Assembly (NCBI RefSeq): GCF_047795645.1
Contig: NZ_CP181045.1
Span: 4,154,001-4,218,000, forward strand
Reading direction: 5' to 3'
DNA: 64,000 bases
From: Salipaludibacillus sp047795645
Lineage (GTDB): Bacteria > Bacillota > Bacilli > Bacillales > Salisediminibacteriaceae
Program-made: the position numbers and the translations under genes
Shown: piece by piece, positions 17,594 through 24,873 of the stretch
Position numbering within the stretch: position 1 is the first letter of the stretch
Layout: every line of letters begins with the position of its first letter
Notes under the pieces: model-generated
What the model was told of the DNA's origin: nothing
What the model saw: the letters and a program-made list of their open reading frames with translations, nothing else
Databases searched by the model: none

Positions 17594-18955
17594 CTATAAG
17601 TAAGTTAGTAAAGCTGTTGCGATCGAAAAGTAGACAAGTAGTCCAATGATGTCGTTTACTGTTGTAATGAATGGGCCAGAAGCTATTGCAGGATCAAGGT
17701 TCATCTTGTTAATCGCTAATGGAACAATTGTACCAATCACTGTAGCGATACTAAGTGAGAGGAAGATAGACATACCGACGATAAATGCAAGCCATACACT
17801 GCCATGTAAAATTGGGATAATGATCATTAATGTTACAGCACACATGAGGCCGAGCATTACGCCCGTCTTGAACTCGCGAAAGACCATCTTCCCAAGACCT
17901 TTTTTCTCAAGAGTTCCAAGCGCAATAGAACGAACGGCTACAGCCAGAGACTGTGTTCCAGTGTTTCCAGCGGAATCCATAATCAATGGGATAAAACCCG
18001 CAAGTAAGACGACAGCTTCCAAGGTATCTTCAAATTGTCCAATGACACTTGCTGTAATCATACCAAAGAACATTAGTAGAATAATCCAAGGAGCGCGCTT
18101 TTTTGCTGCAGTAAATGAAGAAATTGATAAGTCAGTGGCACCTCTTGAAGCAGCAAATTCACCTATGTCTTCCGTTGCTTCTTCTTCCATGACATCGAGA
18201 ATGTCATCCACTGTGATAATCCCTACTAGTTTATTGTGATCAGTTGTGACTGGGACTGCCAAAAAGTCGTATTTCTTAAAAAGTTTTGCAACATTTTCTT
18301 GATCTTCGTTAGTTTTCACAGATACTACTCGAGTACTCATGACTGTTTCAACAAGGTCATCAGGGTTTGATGTGATTAAGTCACGTAAAGACACAACTCC
18401 AGCCAATTCATGTTTTTCATTAATCACATATAAATAGTAAATTGTCTCTGCATCGGGTCCTTCTCTTCTTAACAGATCGATAACTTCACGAATTTGGGAA
18501 GTAGCACGGAGATTAATAAACTCTTTGGTCATAATTGCGCCTGCTGTATCTTCTTCATAGCCTAAAAGCTCTTTAATGTCTTTAGCGTTCTCAGCTTCGA
18601 GTCCTGCAAGTATTGCAGATGCTTTTGAATGTTGGATTTCAGCCAAGAAATCAGCGACATCGTCAGCTGACATATGTGAAACCATATCTTGGGCATAAGT
18701 TTGATCTAATTCTTGCAAGAAGGATTTTTGATCTTCAATAGCCAATTCTTCGAAGACTTCAGCAAATTCTTCGGGTGAGAGGAGTTCATACAAATTTTTT
18801 CGCTGTGACGTATTCATTAAGAGATAGACATCTACTTGATCTTGCGGATGTAGTTCGAAAAATAATTGGCGAAATTGTTGAATGTAATTCTCGTTTATTG
18901 CATTAAGAATAGACTGTGCATATTCTTCGCGGTTTTGCTCTGTTAATTTGACCAT
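17594..18955 (-). CDS. mgtE: magnesium transporter MgtE
   Basis: A 453-residue Mg2+ channel. The N-terminal helical MgtE_N superhelix (~30-130) and a CBS pair (~135-255, DTAGAIMTKEF, VDDILDVMEEEATEDIG) form the cytosolic Mg2+ sensor. Five TM helices (~285-452) form the pore, with PLIMDSAGNTGTQSLA as a conserved pore/inner-gate segment. The ATG at 18955 has AAAGGAGG upstream. Transcription starts far upstream and crosses an M-box riboswitch with terminator and a 36-codon small ORF, so expression should rise when Mg2+ is low. The SD may also be masked by a short pairing with the end of the small ORF. Confidence 0.95.
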   Translation of the reverse strand: MVKLTEQNREEYAQSILNAINENYIQQFRQLFFELHPQDQVDVYLLMNTSQRKNLYELLSPEEFAEVFEELAIEDQKSFLQELDQTYAQDMVSHMSADDVADFLAEIQHSKASAILAGLEAENAKDIKELLGYEEDTAGAIMTKEFINLRATSQIREVIDLLRREGPDAETIYYLYVINEKHELAGVVSLRDLITSNPDDLVETVMSTRVVSVKTNEDQENVAKLFKKYDFLAVPVTTDHNKLVGIITVDDILDVMEEEATEDIGEFAASRGATDLSISSFTAAKKRAPWIILLMFFGMITASVIGQFEDTLEAVVLLAGFIPLIMDSAGNTGTQSLAVAVRSIALGTLEKKGLGKMVFREFKTGVMLGLMCAVTLMIIIPILHGSVWLAFIVGMSIFLSLSIATVIGTIVPLAINKMNLDPAIASGPFITTVNDIIGLLVYFSIATALLTYL

Positions 18956-18972
18956 AGTGGGAGGCCTCCTTT

Positions 18973-19083
18973 TTATTGTGGGAGAGCCATCAATTCACAG
19001 GAGTGTGCTAATAATGACTTCCCTGAATACTGTGCAGTTATAAAATTACGGTAATAAAAACTGGGATCAGGAACTGAGTCCAT
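18973..19083 (-). CDS. 36-residue leader ORF between the M-box and mgtE
   Basis: An unannotated small ORF with ATG at 19083, a near-ideal SD (AAAGGAGTGA, 19089-19098) and a TAA at 18973-18975, 17 bp before the mgtE start. It encodes 36 residues beginning MDSVPDPSFYYR. The early acidic/proline run recalls enterobacterial MgtL (MEPDPTP...), a leader peptide on which ribosomes destabilise at low Mg2+. Its location after the riboswitch terminator and directly before mgtE suits a second, translation-based Mg2+ check. Its last codons can pair with the mgtE SD. I see no relationship to a known protein family; the role is inference. Confidence 0.6.
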   Translation of the reverse strand: MDSVPDPSFYYRNFITAQYSGKSLLAHSCELMALPQ

Positions 19084-19150
19084 TTCGCATCACTCCTTTC
19101 ATCTAATTAGTTTAAGACACTTCATTTAAGTTGACTCAGTTTTTCAAAAA

Positions 19151-19184
19151 ATAAAAACACCTTCATACTATAATGAAGGTGTTT
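19151..19184 (-). terminator. M-box riboswitch terminator
   Basis: An 11-bp stem AAACACCTTCA / TGAAGGTGTTT with an 8-nt loop. On the minus strand it is followed by TTTATTTTTTG. It lies 44 nt after the aptamer and 70 nt before the leader ORF. Confidence 0.85.
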
Positions 19185-19227
19185 AAGTCAATGTTAAACA
19201 AGCCATAATGACTGAGTCATCACGTCG

Positions 19228-19383
19228 CCTCCATTCGTAGAGCTTTAGCACTGTGCGGCATAGGAAAATTCCAGCTACGTTAAAAACCACCTTATGTCGA
19301 TGGTTCCTGTTGACCCATTGGCGTCTTTGGACGTTTTTGGGCAGCAGCGTATCTCCAGCACAGGAGCCTCACCTAACGAGGAA
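19228..19383 (-). ncRNA. M-box (ykoK-type) Mg2+ riboswitch
   Basis: Read on the minus strand, the element shows the M-box core in order: GTTAGGTGAGGCTCC, ACGCTGCTGCCC, AAAGACGCCAATGGGTC, GACATAAGGTGG, GTGCTAAAGCTCTACG. The closing helix is CCTC...GAGG. This class binds several Mg2+ ions and terminates transcription at high Mg2+. It precedes mgtE, its usual target in Bacillus. A TTGACA-18-TATAAT promoter (19409-19438) drives it. Confidence 0.95.
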
Positions 19384-19408
19384 TATTAATTTTTGATCTA
19401 ACAGCTGA

Positions 19409-19438
19409 ATTATAAATGGTTAATGAGGAGATTGTCAA
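19409..19438 (-). promoter_or_regulatory. SigA promoter of the M-box/mgtE transcript
   Basis: On the minus strand, TTGACA (19433-19438), an 18-nt spacer and TATAAT (19409-19414) are both exact consensus hexamers. The start point would fall about 20 nt before the aptamer. Confidence 0.85.
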
Positions 19439-19476
19439 CCATTTTTCAAAAAAATAGAGCAGGATAAATGTATTAA

Positions 19477-19505
19477 TTCACATTCCTATTTAGAGATCTT
19501 ATAAT
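19477..19505 (+). promoter_or_regulatory. SigA promoter of murB
   Basis: TTCACA (19477-19482), a 17-nt spacer and TATAAT (19500-19505), 48 bp before the murB start. Confidence 0.75.
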
Positions 19506-19552
19506 GTAAAATAAAGATTAGATTTCTAATAAACGGTGAAGAGGGAAAATAG

Positions 19553-20467
19553 ATGGACATAAATGATTTTTACAATAAAGTAGTGCAGATTTGCAATAAG
19601 GAGATCGTGTTGAGAGATGAACCAATGAGAATCCATACATTAACGAAAATCGGAGGGAAGGCGGACTTGTTCGTGTTACCTGAAAGCTACGAACAAATGG
19701 TTGATATTATCAAGTTGATACATGCCTATCAACTTCCATTTATGCTTCTAGGAAACGGGTCGAATGTGATCGTCCGCGATGGGGGGATTCGTGGTCTCGT
19801 CGTGCATATGAGAAATCTCTCAGATCTTTTTGTAAAAGGAGAGCAACTTGTTGCACAAGGTGGAGCTGATATTAAACAAGCATCTCAATTGGCACTGAAG
19901 TACGAATTATCAGGCTTAGAATTTGCATGTGGAATCCCTGGTTCCATTGGTGGTGCGATGGTCATGAATGCTGGAGCCTATGGTGGTGAAGTGAAAGATG
20001 TGATTGATCATGTGAAAGTGGTCAATCATGAGGGAGAATTTCTCAAATTATCAAAAGACGAGTTAGAGCTCGATTATCGCAGCAGTATTATTGGAAAAAA
20101 GAAGATGATTGTTTTAGAAGCAGTATTTAACTTAGAACCAGGTGTGGGGAAGCAAATCAAGGGGAAAATGGATGACTTCACTTATCAACGAGAATCAAAA
20201 CAACCGTTGGAGTACCCTTCTGTAGGTAGTGTGTTTAAACGTCCACCTGGATATTTTGCAGGGAAGTTAATTCAGGATAGCGGTCTGCAAGGTAAAGGGG
20301 TCGGTGGAGCGGAAGTGTCGACAAAGCATGCTGGATTTATTGTTAATAAAAACGAAGCAACAGCAACAGACTACATTGAGACGATAAACTTGGTGAGGGA
20401 TACTGTGAAAGAAAAGTTTGGTGTCGAATTGGAGTTGGAAGCAAAAATCGTTGGAGAAGACTCATAA
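19553..20467 (+). CDS. murB: UDP-N-acetylenolpyruvoylglucosamine reductase MurB
   Basis: A 304-residue FAD/NADPH enzyme that makes UDP-MurNAc, the second committed step of peptidoglycan synthesis. The FAD-binding PCMH domain contains LLGNGSNVIVRDGG and ACGIPGSIGGAMVMNAGAYG. The C-terminal MurB domain contains the catalytic Ser in SVGSVFKRP and the late acid in LEAKIVGE; the length and the missing Tyr loop indicate type II. It stands alone, with its own promoter, outside the dcw cluster. Confidence 0.95.
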   Translation: MDINDFYNKVVQICNKEIVLRDEPMRIHTLTKIGGKADLFVLPESYEQMVDIIKLIHAYQLPFMLLGNGSNVIVRDGGIRGLVVHMRNLSDLFVKGEQLVAQGGADIKQASQLALKYELSGLEFACGIPGSIGGAMVMNAGAYGGEVKDVIDHVKVVNHEGEFLKLSKDELELDYRSSIIGKKKMIVLEAVFNLEPGVGKQIKGKMDDFTYQRESKQPLEYPSVGSVFKRPPGYFAGKLIQDSGLQGKGVGGAEVSTKHAGFIVNKNEATATDYIETINLVRDTVKEKFGVELELEAKIVGEDS

Positions 20468-20488
20468 TTGAGCTAATACTGAATTGAT

Positions 20489-20550
20489 TTGTTATAGAAA
20501 GAATGATAAAATATAACTAATTGGTTATATAATCGTTCGATTATGTAACC
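20489..20550 (+). promoter_or_regulatory. arsR promoter with overlapping palindromic operator
   Basis: TTGTTA (20489-20494), 17 nt, then TATAAC (20512-20517) form a promoter. A 28-bp inverted repeat (20523-20550) begins at the expected start point: GGTTA-T-ATAATCG-TT-CGATTAT-G-TAACC, with a single mismatched pair. ArsR-type repressors bind such sites and block transcription. Confidence 0.8.
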
Positions 20551-20572
20551 TGAGGAAACAGGAGGTGTTTTG

Positions 20573-20935
20573 ATGGAGGCCTTAAAAACTCAATTATTAG
20601 AGGAACATGCAAATCTCTTTAAAATGATGAACGACGAAAATCGTTTGAAGATTCTTTTGTATTTGTATGAAGAAGAACTTTGTGTCTGCAATTTGATTGA
20701 TTTACTCGACATGAGTCAGCCTTCTGTAAGCCAGCATCTGAAAAAGCTGCGCCAAGCTTCAATCATACAAATACGTAGTCAAGGACAGTGGAAATTTTAT
20801 AGATTGAATGAGAGTTATCCTCACCTTTCATTACTTAAAAACATATTAGCTGAATTACCATCGATGAAAGGAGAAGTAGATGCGCTTAATTCAAATGGCA
20901 CGCGAGTGTTTTGCACGACAATCAACACTAAATAA
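20573..20935 (+). CDS. arsR: ArsR-family metalloregulator
   Basis: A 120-residue winged-helix repressor. The DNA-binding helix region is MSQPSVSQHLKKLRQASII, and the metal-binding motif ELCVCNLIDLL carries the cysteine pair that binds As(III)/Sb(III) in ArsR. The ATG at 20573 has AGGAGGTG at the right distance; the in-frame TTG at 20570 is too close. It is followed by arsD after 24 bp and controlled by the palindrome at 20523-20550. No arsB, acr3, arsA or arsC gene follows. Confidence 0.9.
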   Translation: MEALKTQLLEEHANLFKMMNDENRLKILLYLYEEELCVCNLIDLLDMSQPSVSQHLKKLRQASIIQIRSQGQWKFYRLNESYPHLSLLKNILAELPSMKGEVDALNSNGTRVFCTTINTK

Positions 20936-20959
20936 ATCCACTTTGAAAAGGTGATAAAG

Positions 20960-21316
20960 ATGAGTAACAAAATCGAAATTTTTGACCCTGCTTTATGCTG
21001 TCCTACGGGAGTATGTGGGCCGAGTGTGGATCCTGAATTAACACGTATTTCAAGGCTTCACTTACAACTTGTTAATAGTGATTATGACGTTAAACGTTTT
21101 AACTTAGCACAGGAACCTGATCAATTTGCTAACAATAAACAAATAAATCAGCTTTTACAAACGGATGGACCGGATGCTCTTCCCGCGGTCCTAGTAGATG
21201 GGGAACTGACTTTTTATGGTCGTTATCCGACTGTGGACGAGTTTGCTGAGTGGTTTGATTTTGATCCTGCTGAAATGCAGATAAAAGAACCTAAAAAGAA
21301 ATTTAATTTACTATAA
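20960..21316 (+). CDS. arsD: ArsD arsenic metallochaperone
   Basis: A 118-residue thioredoxin-fold protein. ArsD passes As(III) to the ArsA ATPase and weakly represses ars operons. The conserved arsenic site is present in FDPALCCPTGVCG (vicinal Cys-Cys plus a third Cys five residues on). The ATG at 20960 follows AAAAGGTGA; an upstream GTG would overlap this SD. Oddly, no arsA follows; the next gene is convergent. So either the partner is elsewhere in the genome or this is a remnant of a longer operon. Confidence 0.9.
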   Translation: MSNKIEIFDPALCCPTGVCGPSVDPELTRISRLHLQLVNSDYDVKRFNLAQEPDQFANNKQINQLLQTDGPDALPAVLVDGELTFYGRYPTVDEFAEWFDFDPAEMQIKEPKKKFNLL

Positions 21317-21321
21317 AAATA

Positions 21322-21364
21322 GAAACAAAGAACACGCTCCTTAAAGGAGCGTGTTCTTTGTTTC
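21322..21364. terminator. bidirectional intrinsic terminator, arsD / GGDEF-EAL gene
   Basis: A perfect 19-bp stem from GAAACAAAGAACACGCTCC to its complement, loop TTAAA. It overlaps the last codons of the convergent GGDEF-EAL gene. Confidence 0.92.
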
Positions 21365-23389
21365 GAGTTGTTTTTTTAATTCGATGGTAAGTTGTTTTTG
21401 TTCCATTGGGCGGTAATAATAATATCCTTGAATTAATTCACATTTATTTTCTGCTAAGAAAAGTAACTGCTCTTTTGTTTCGACACCTTCTGCAATACAA
21501 TCATAGCCAAGTTTCTGAGATAATTGAATTAATACGAGTAAAATTTCTTCTGTGCGCTGATTAGTACCAATATGATGAATAAATGTCATATCAATTTTAA
21601 CTTTATCTAGAGGGAATTTGCTTAAATAAGCAAAATTCGAATACCCAGTTCCAAAGTCATCAATAGCAATTTTTACACCGTTACGTCTAAGAAGTTGTAA
21701 ATTAGAATTGATATGCTGAGATGTTAACAGTTGAACACTTTCAGTCAGTTCTACTTCAATTGTTCCGGGAGGGAATTCGAACCGTTTTATACTTGAAATG
21801 AAGTCATTTATAAAAGAATCAGACTCCAGTAAAGGTGTTGAAAAATTAATTGCTAAACTACCAGTGAAAAAGCCTTGATTAAGCCATGATTCTAATAGTG
21901 GGAATACTTTAACTATTAATTTTTCGGTAATGTTTTTAATTAGACCACTTTCTTCTGCTAGTGGGATAAATATCGCTGGGGATATATTGCTATATTGAGA
22001 ATCAATCCATCTCGTTAATACTTCAATACCGGTTATTTTTCCAGTCGATAATGCTACTTGAGGTTGGAAAACAAAATATATATCATCAGTTATTAACGCT
22101 TTTTTCAATAGATTAAGAAAAGTCATTCTATGTGCAAGAGTTTCTCTCATCTCTCTTTGATAATAAACTACTCTGTTCCCACTTTGTTCTTTTGCTTTGA
22201 ATACGGCGGTGTCTGCAGTACTTAGAAGATCTCCTACGGTTATAGCATCATCTGGGTAAATACTAATCCCCACACTAGCTGTGATTGTAAATTCATTGTG
22301 ATGCAGGATATGAAAAGGTTTTTGGATTTCTTGTAAAATTTGCTTTGAGAATTGATCAGACTTTTGAATAGTATTTTTTTCACGACATAAAATGACAAAC
22401 TGATCTCCACCAAAACGTGCAACAAAGGAGCTGTTCTCGTTTGTAATGCTTTTAAGGCGGTCGGCTAAGTGTTTGAGAAGCTCATCCCCAATATTATGAC
22501 CGTACAAATCACTAATATTTTTGAAACTGTCAACACCTATAAAAAAAACTGTCAAATTATCATTTTTTCCAGTGGCATCAATCGATTTTTGTATTTCTAG
22601 TTGTAAACTTTTCCTATTTGGTAAACCAGTCAGTTCATCATAATAGGCTGAATATATTAATTTATCTTCAATTTCTTTCCGCTTATTAATACTTTGAAAA
22701 TAAACGGCTAGGCCTCCTTGCTTTCTAGGGTAATAATGAACTTGATACCAAGTTTTTTGCGGTTCAAAATATGCTTCTATTTTGACAGTTGTGTTTGTAC
22801 TTATTGCTTGGATATAACCTGCTTCAAATTCAGTATGAAGTAAGCTTGGGAATGCTTGCCAAACAGTTTTCCCGAGAATTCTCTCTGTGGGAACTTTTAG
22901 AAGTCTTATAGCTTCTTTGTTTGCAAAAGTAATTTTTTGATTGCGATTTAGTGTAAAAATTCCATCTGTCATGCTTTCCAATATATTGGACAAATAACCT
23001 TGATAATCTTTCATAGTTGTCGCATCAATATGGCGTATCATTAGCGCTTGAACATGTTGGTTATCTTTGATCACAGAAACAATCATTTCGAAATATTGCT
23101 CTTTAGTAGATGAATGGTAAGGGTACGTATAACTGTATTGGGAAAGCTCCCCAGAAATAACTTTTTCGACGTTGGAAAGTAAAGAAATATTCATTGTTCT
23201 TTCTAAAAAATCGAAGTAATTTGTTTCGATATTTGCCAAGCAAGGGGCATGATCCAATTTTTTTAAGGAATCGTTCCACTCTTGGTTCGTCATCAATATG
23301 GTGCCATCCAAAGAAAGGATTGCGACTTGTTGATCGATCGCATTTATTGTTTGTTGTGTAGTCATATTAATATTCAAATTATGATCCAT
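21341..23389 (-). CDS. PAS-GGDEF-EAL cyclic-di-GMP protein
   Basis: A 682-residue cytosolic protein with no TM helix. Two PAS-like sensor domains (~12-125 and ~130-240) precede a GGDEF domain (~245-410) and an EAL domain (~425-670). The cyclase signature reads GGDQF (327-331) instead of GGDEF, and the phosphodiesterase signature reads EVL (456-458) instead of EAL. Other EAL catalytic residues are intact (DDFGTGYS at 577-584, KIDMTFI, AEGVET). It therefore looks mainly like a c-di-GMP phosphodiesterase with a weak or regulatory cyclase domain. It links to the c-di-GMP riboswitch at 53090-53172. Confidence 0.88.
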   Translation of the reverse strand: MDHNLNINMTTQQTINAIDQQVAILSLDGTILMTNQEWNDSLKKLDHAPCLANIETNYFDFLERTMNISLLSNVEKVISGELSQYSYTYPYHSSTKEQYFEMIVSVIKDNQHVQALMIRHIDATTMKDYQGYLSNILESMTDGIFTLNRNQKITFANKEAIRLLKVPTERILGKTVWQAFPSLLHTEFEAGYIQAISTNTTVKIEAYFEPQKTWYQVHYYPRKQGGLAVYFQSINKRKEIEDKLIYSAYYDELTGLPNRKSLQLEIQKSIDATGKNDNLTVFFIGVDSFKNISDLYGHNIGDELLKHLADRLKSITNENSSFVARFGGDQFVILCREKNTIQKSDQFSKQILQEIQKPFHILHHNEFTITASVGISIYPDDAITVGDLLSTADTAVFKAKEQSGNRVVYYQREMRETLAHRMTFLNLLKKALITDDIYFVFQPQVALSTGKITGIEVLTRWIDSQYSNISPAIFIPLAEESGLIKNITEKLIVKVFPLLESWLNQGFFTGSLAINFSTPLLESDSFINDFISSIKRFEFPPGTIEVELTESVQLLTSQHINSNLQLLRRNGVKIAIDDFGTGYSNFAYLSKFPLDKVKIDMTFIHHIGTNQRTEEILLVLIQLSQKLGYDCIAEGVETKEQLLFLAENKCELIQGYYYYRPMEQKQLTIELKKQLETKNTLL

Positions 23390-23631
23390 AAGTCATCCCT
23401 CATTGATGTGATTGGAGTCGCAGAACTAAAAATCCTATGTATTTTAGTTCTTATTATATAGGTTATTACCTTCATATGGAATGTTAAATAAAGAAAAATA
23501 TCAAACTTAATATAAAAAACAGAAAAATGAGCATTTTCTAAAATGATTATAAGATATTTCGCGATGAATTTAGTTTTTTGCTTAAGGTGGGGGCACCGAT
23601 TTTTCTGTCAGAAAGGGAAAGGTAGGACAAT

Positions 23632-23675
23632 AAAAAAAGCAGCTATCTTCTCATAGTAATTGAGATAGCTGCTTT
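23632..23675 (-). terminator. intrinsic terminator of the ferritin-like gene
   Basis: A 13-bp stem AAAGCAGCTATCT / AGATAGCTGCTTT, followed on the minus strand by seven T. It lies 13 bp past the stop codon. Confidence 0.88.
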
Positions 23676-23687
23676 ATAAATTATAAT

Positions 23688-24119
23688 TTATAGTCGTGGA
23701 TCGTCAAGAAGACGTTCCATTTCTTCTTTGTGGCCAGTTTCATCAGCAATGAAATCTTCAAGTTTCACAACGAGCTCCGTAAGTCCTAATGCATCAGCTT
23801 GTTCTTTCCGAGTTTCGTAACGACTAATCGTTTCCTTTTCTGCTTTATGCGCTTCTTCCAACATTTCTTTTACGTCTGTCAATTGTTTTACAGGAGTTGG
23901 CGTTGTTGTTGGTGTTCCTCCGAGTGTCTTTATTTTCTCTGATAAATATAGAGCATGTGTTGTTTCATCAGCTACTTCACTTTCAAAGAATGGTTTTAAT
24001 ACTTGTCGATATAGTCCTGAAACGACAGCGGCATTGTAAGTATACATAATCATTGCTGCATACTCATTTGCAAGGTCCTCGTTTAATCCATCTACTAATT
24101 CTGTCATTTTTTTATCCAT
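23688..24119 (-). CDS. ferritin-like di-iron protein
   Basis: A 143-residue four-helix-bundle protein. Iron-ligand-type motifs are spaced as in bacterioferritin/DPS-like folds: NEYAAMIMY, ESEVADETTHALYLSEKI and DFIADETGHKEEMERLL. A TTTPTP loop lies mid-protein. It probably stores or detoxifies iron, or protects against peroxide. It is not the same subfamily as the Dps protein at 38547. AAAGGGATG precedes the ATG. It has its own terminator and no operon partner. Confidence 0.78.
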   Translation of the reverse strand: MDKKMTELVDGLNEDLANEYAAMIMYTYNAAVVSGLYRQVLKPFFESEVADETTHALYLSEKIKTLGGTPTTTPTPVKQLTDVKEMLEEAHKAEKETISRYETRKEQADALGLTELVVKLEDFIADETGHKEEMERLLDDPRL

Positions 24120-24310
24120 TGTTAGAACATCCCTTTCATATCAAGAAATATTTATCGTCTACTCCTTTATGTTCCACTAATCGAAAAAAATAAACCCTCT
24201 ATTTGGATAAAAAATTATAAATCGCGAGTTCGGTTGATTATAATAGCTGGAAATTTTAAAATAATTTCCTTGTGACAAGCATATAAATGACTAAAAAAAG
24301 AGGGTTATAT

Positions 24311-24826
24311 ATGGCAATTTTGTCAACGGTATTTATGATATTTTTTATTAGTTTTGATGGTTTTATTTGGGGATGGCTTATCGGTTATCGAAGACAGTAT
24401 TTTCCTCTTACTCATTTTTTATTATTGTCAATTGGCACAGGAGTAGTATTATGGGCGTTTTATCAAATTGGGGTAACGCTTGATGACGTAATACCTTTCC
24501 ATTTGTTCAATAAACTATCTGGTATTTTTTTACTCATTTTAAGTGTCTTCCATTTAGTTGACGGAGAAGGCATATTTAAAAGAGCTATTGCATTGAAAAT
24601 GTTTTTAATTATTAATGTTGATAATATTGGGTTTGGTCTTTCAGCTGGGTTTGAAGCCGTTGGTCGTTTCTTTCCAATGATAGCTGCAATACTATTTGCA
24701 GGATTCTTCCTGTTTGGACTTTACTTAGCCCATAGATCTACGTGGCATAATTTCCAAAAATATGGTCAGCTTTTGCCATTTGTTATTTTGTTCAGTATGG
24801 GTTTCTTTAAGTTGGTCTTGGGATAA
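24311..24826 (+). CDS. MntP/YtaF-like membrane exporter
   Basis: A 171-residue, six-TM protein resembling manganese efflux MntP and sporulation protein YtaF of the LysE superfamily. The paired signature appears as SFDGFIWGWLIGY in TM1 and NVDNIGFGLSAGF in TM4, with the charged Asp where these families place a metal-binding acid. I chose ATG 24311 because AGAGGG lies 6 nt upstream; the ATG at 24287 has no SD. The substrate is uncertain; metal efflux is the family expectation. Confidence 0.6.
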   Translation: MAILSTVFMIFFISFDGFIWGWLIGYRRQYFPLTHFLLLSIGTGVVLWAFYQIGVTLDDVIPFHLFNKLSGIFLLILSVFHLVDGEGIFKRAIALKMFLIINVDNIGFGLSAGFEAVGRFFPMIAAILFAGFFLFGLYLAHRSTWHNFQKYGQLLPFVILFSMGFFKLVLG

Positions 24827-24836
24827 AAAAAGTAAA

Positions 24837-24867
24837 GCAGAATTAATGGAAAGCCCACTAATTCTGC
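24837..24867. terminator. probable bidirectional terminator
   Basis: GCAGAATTA / TAATTCTGC, 9-bp stem with a 13-nt loop between convergent genes; only a modest T tract follows. Confidence 0.6.
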
Positions 24868-24873
24868 GTGTTG

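Noticed and set aside
17646..18239. 197-codon ORF antisense to mgtE
   Set aside because: Lies wholly opposite a conserved coding region and lacks a ribosome binding site.
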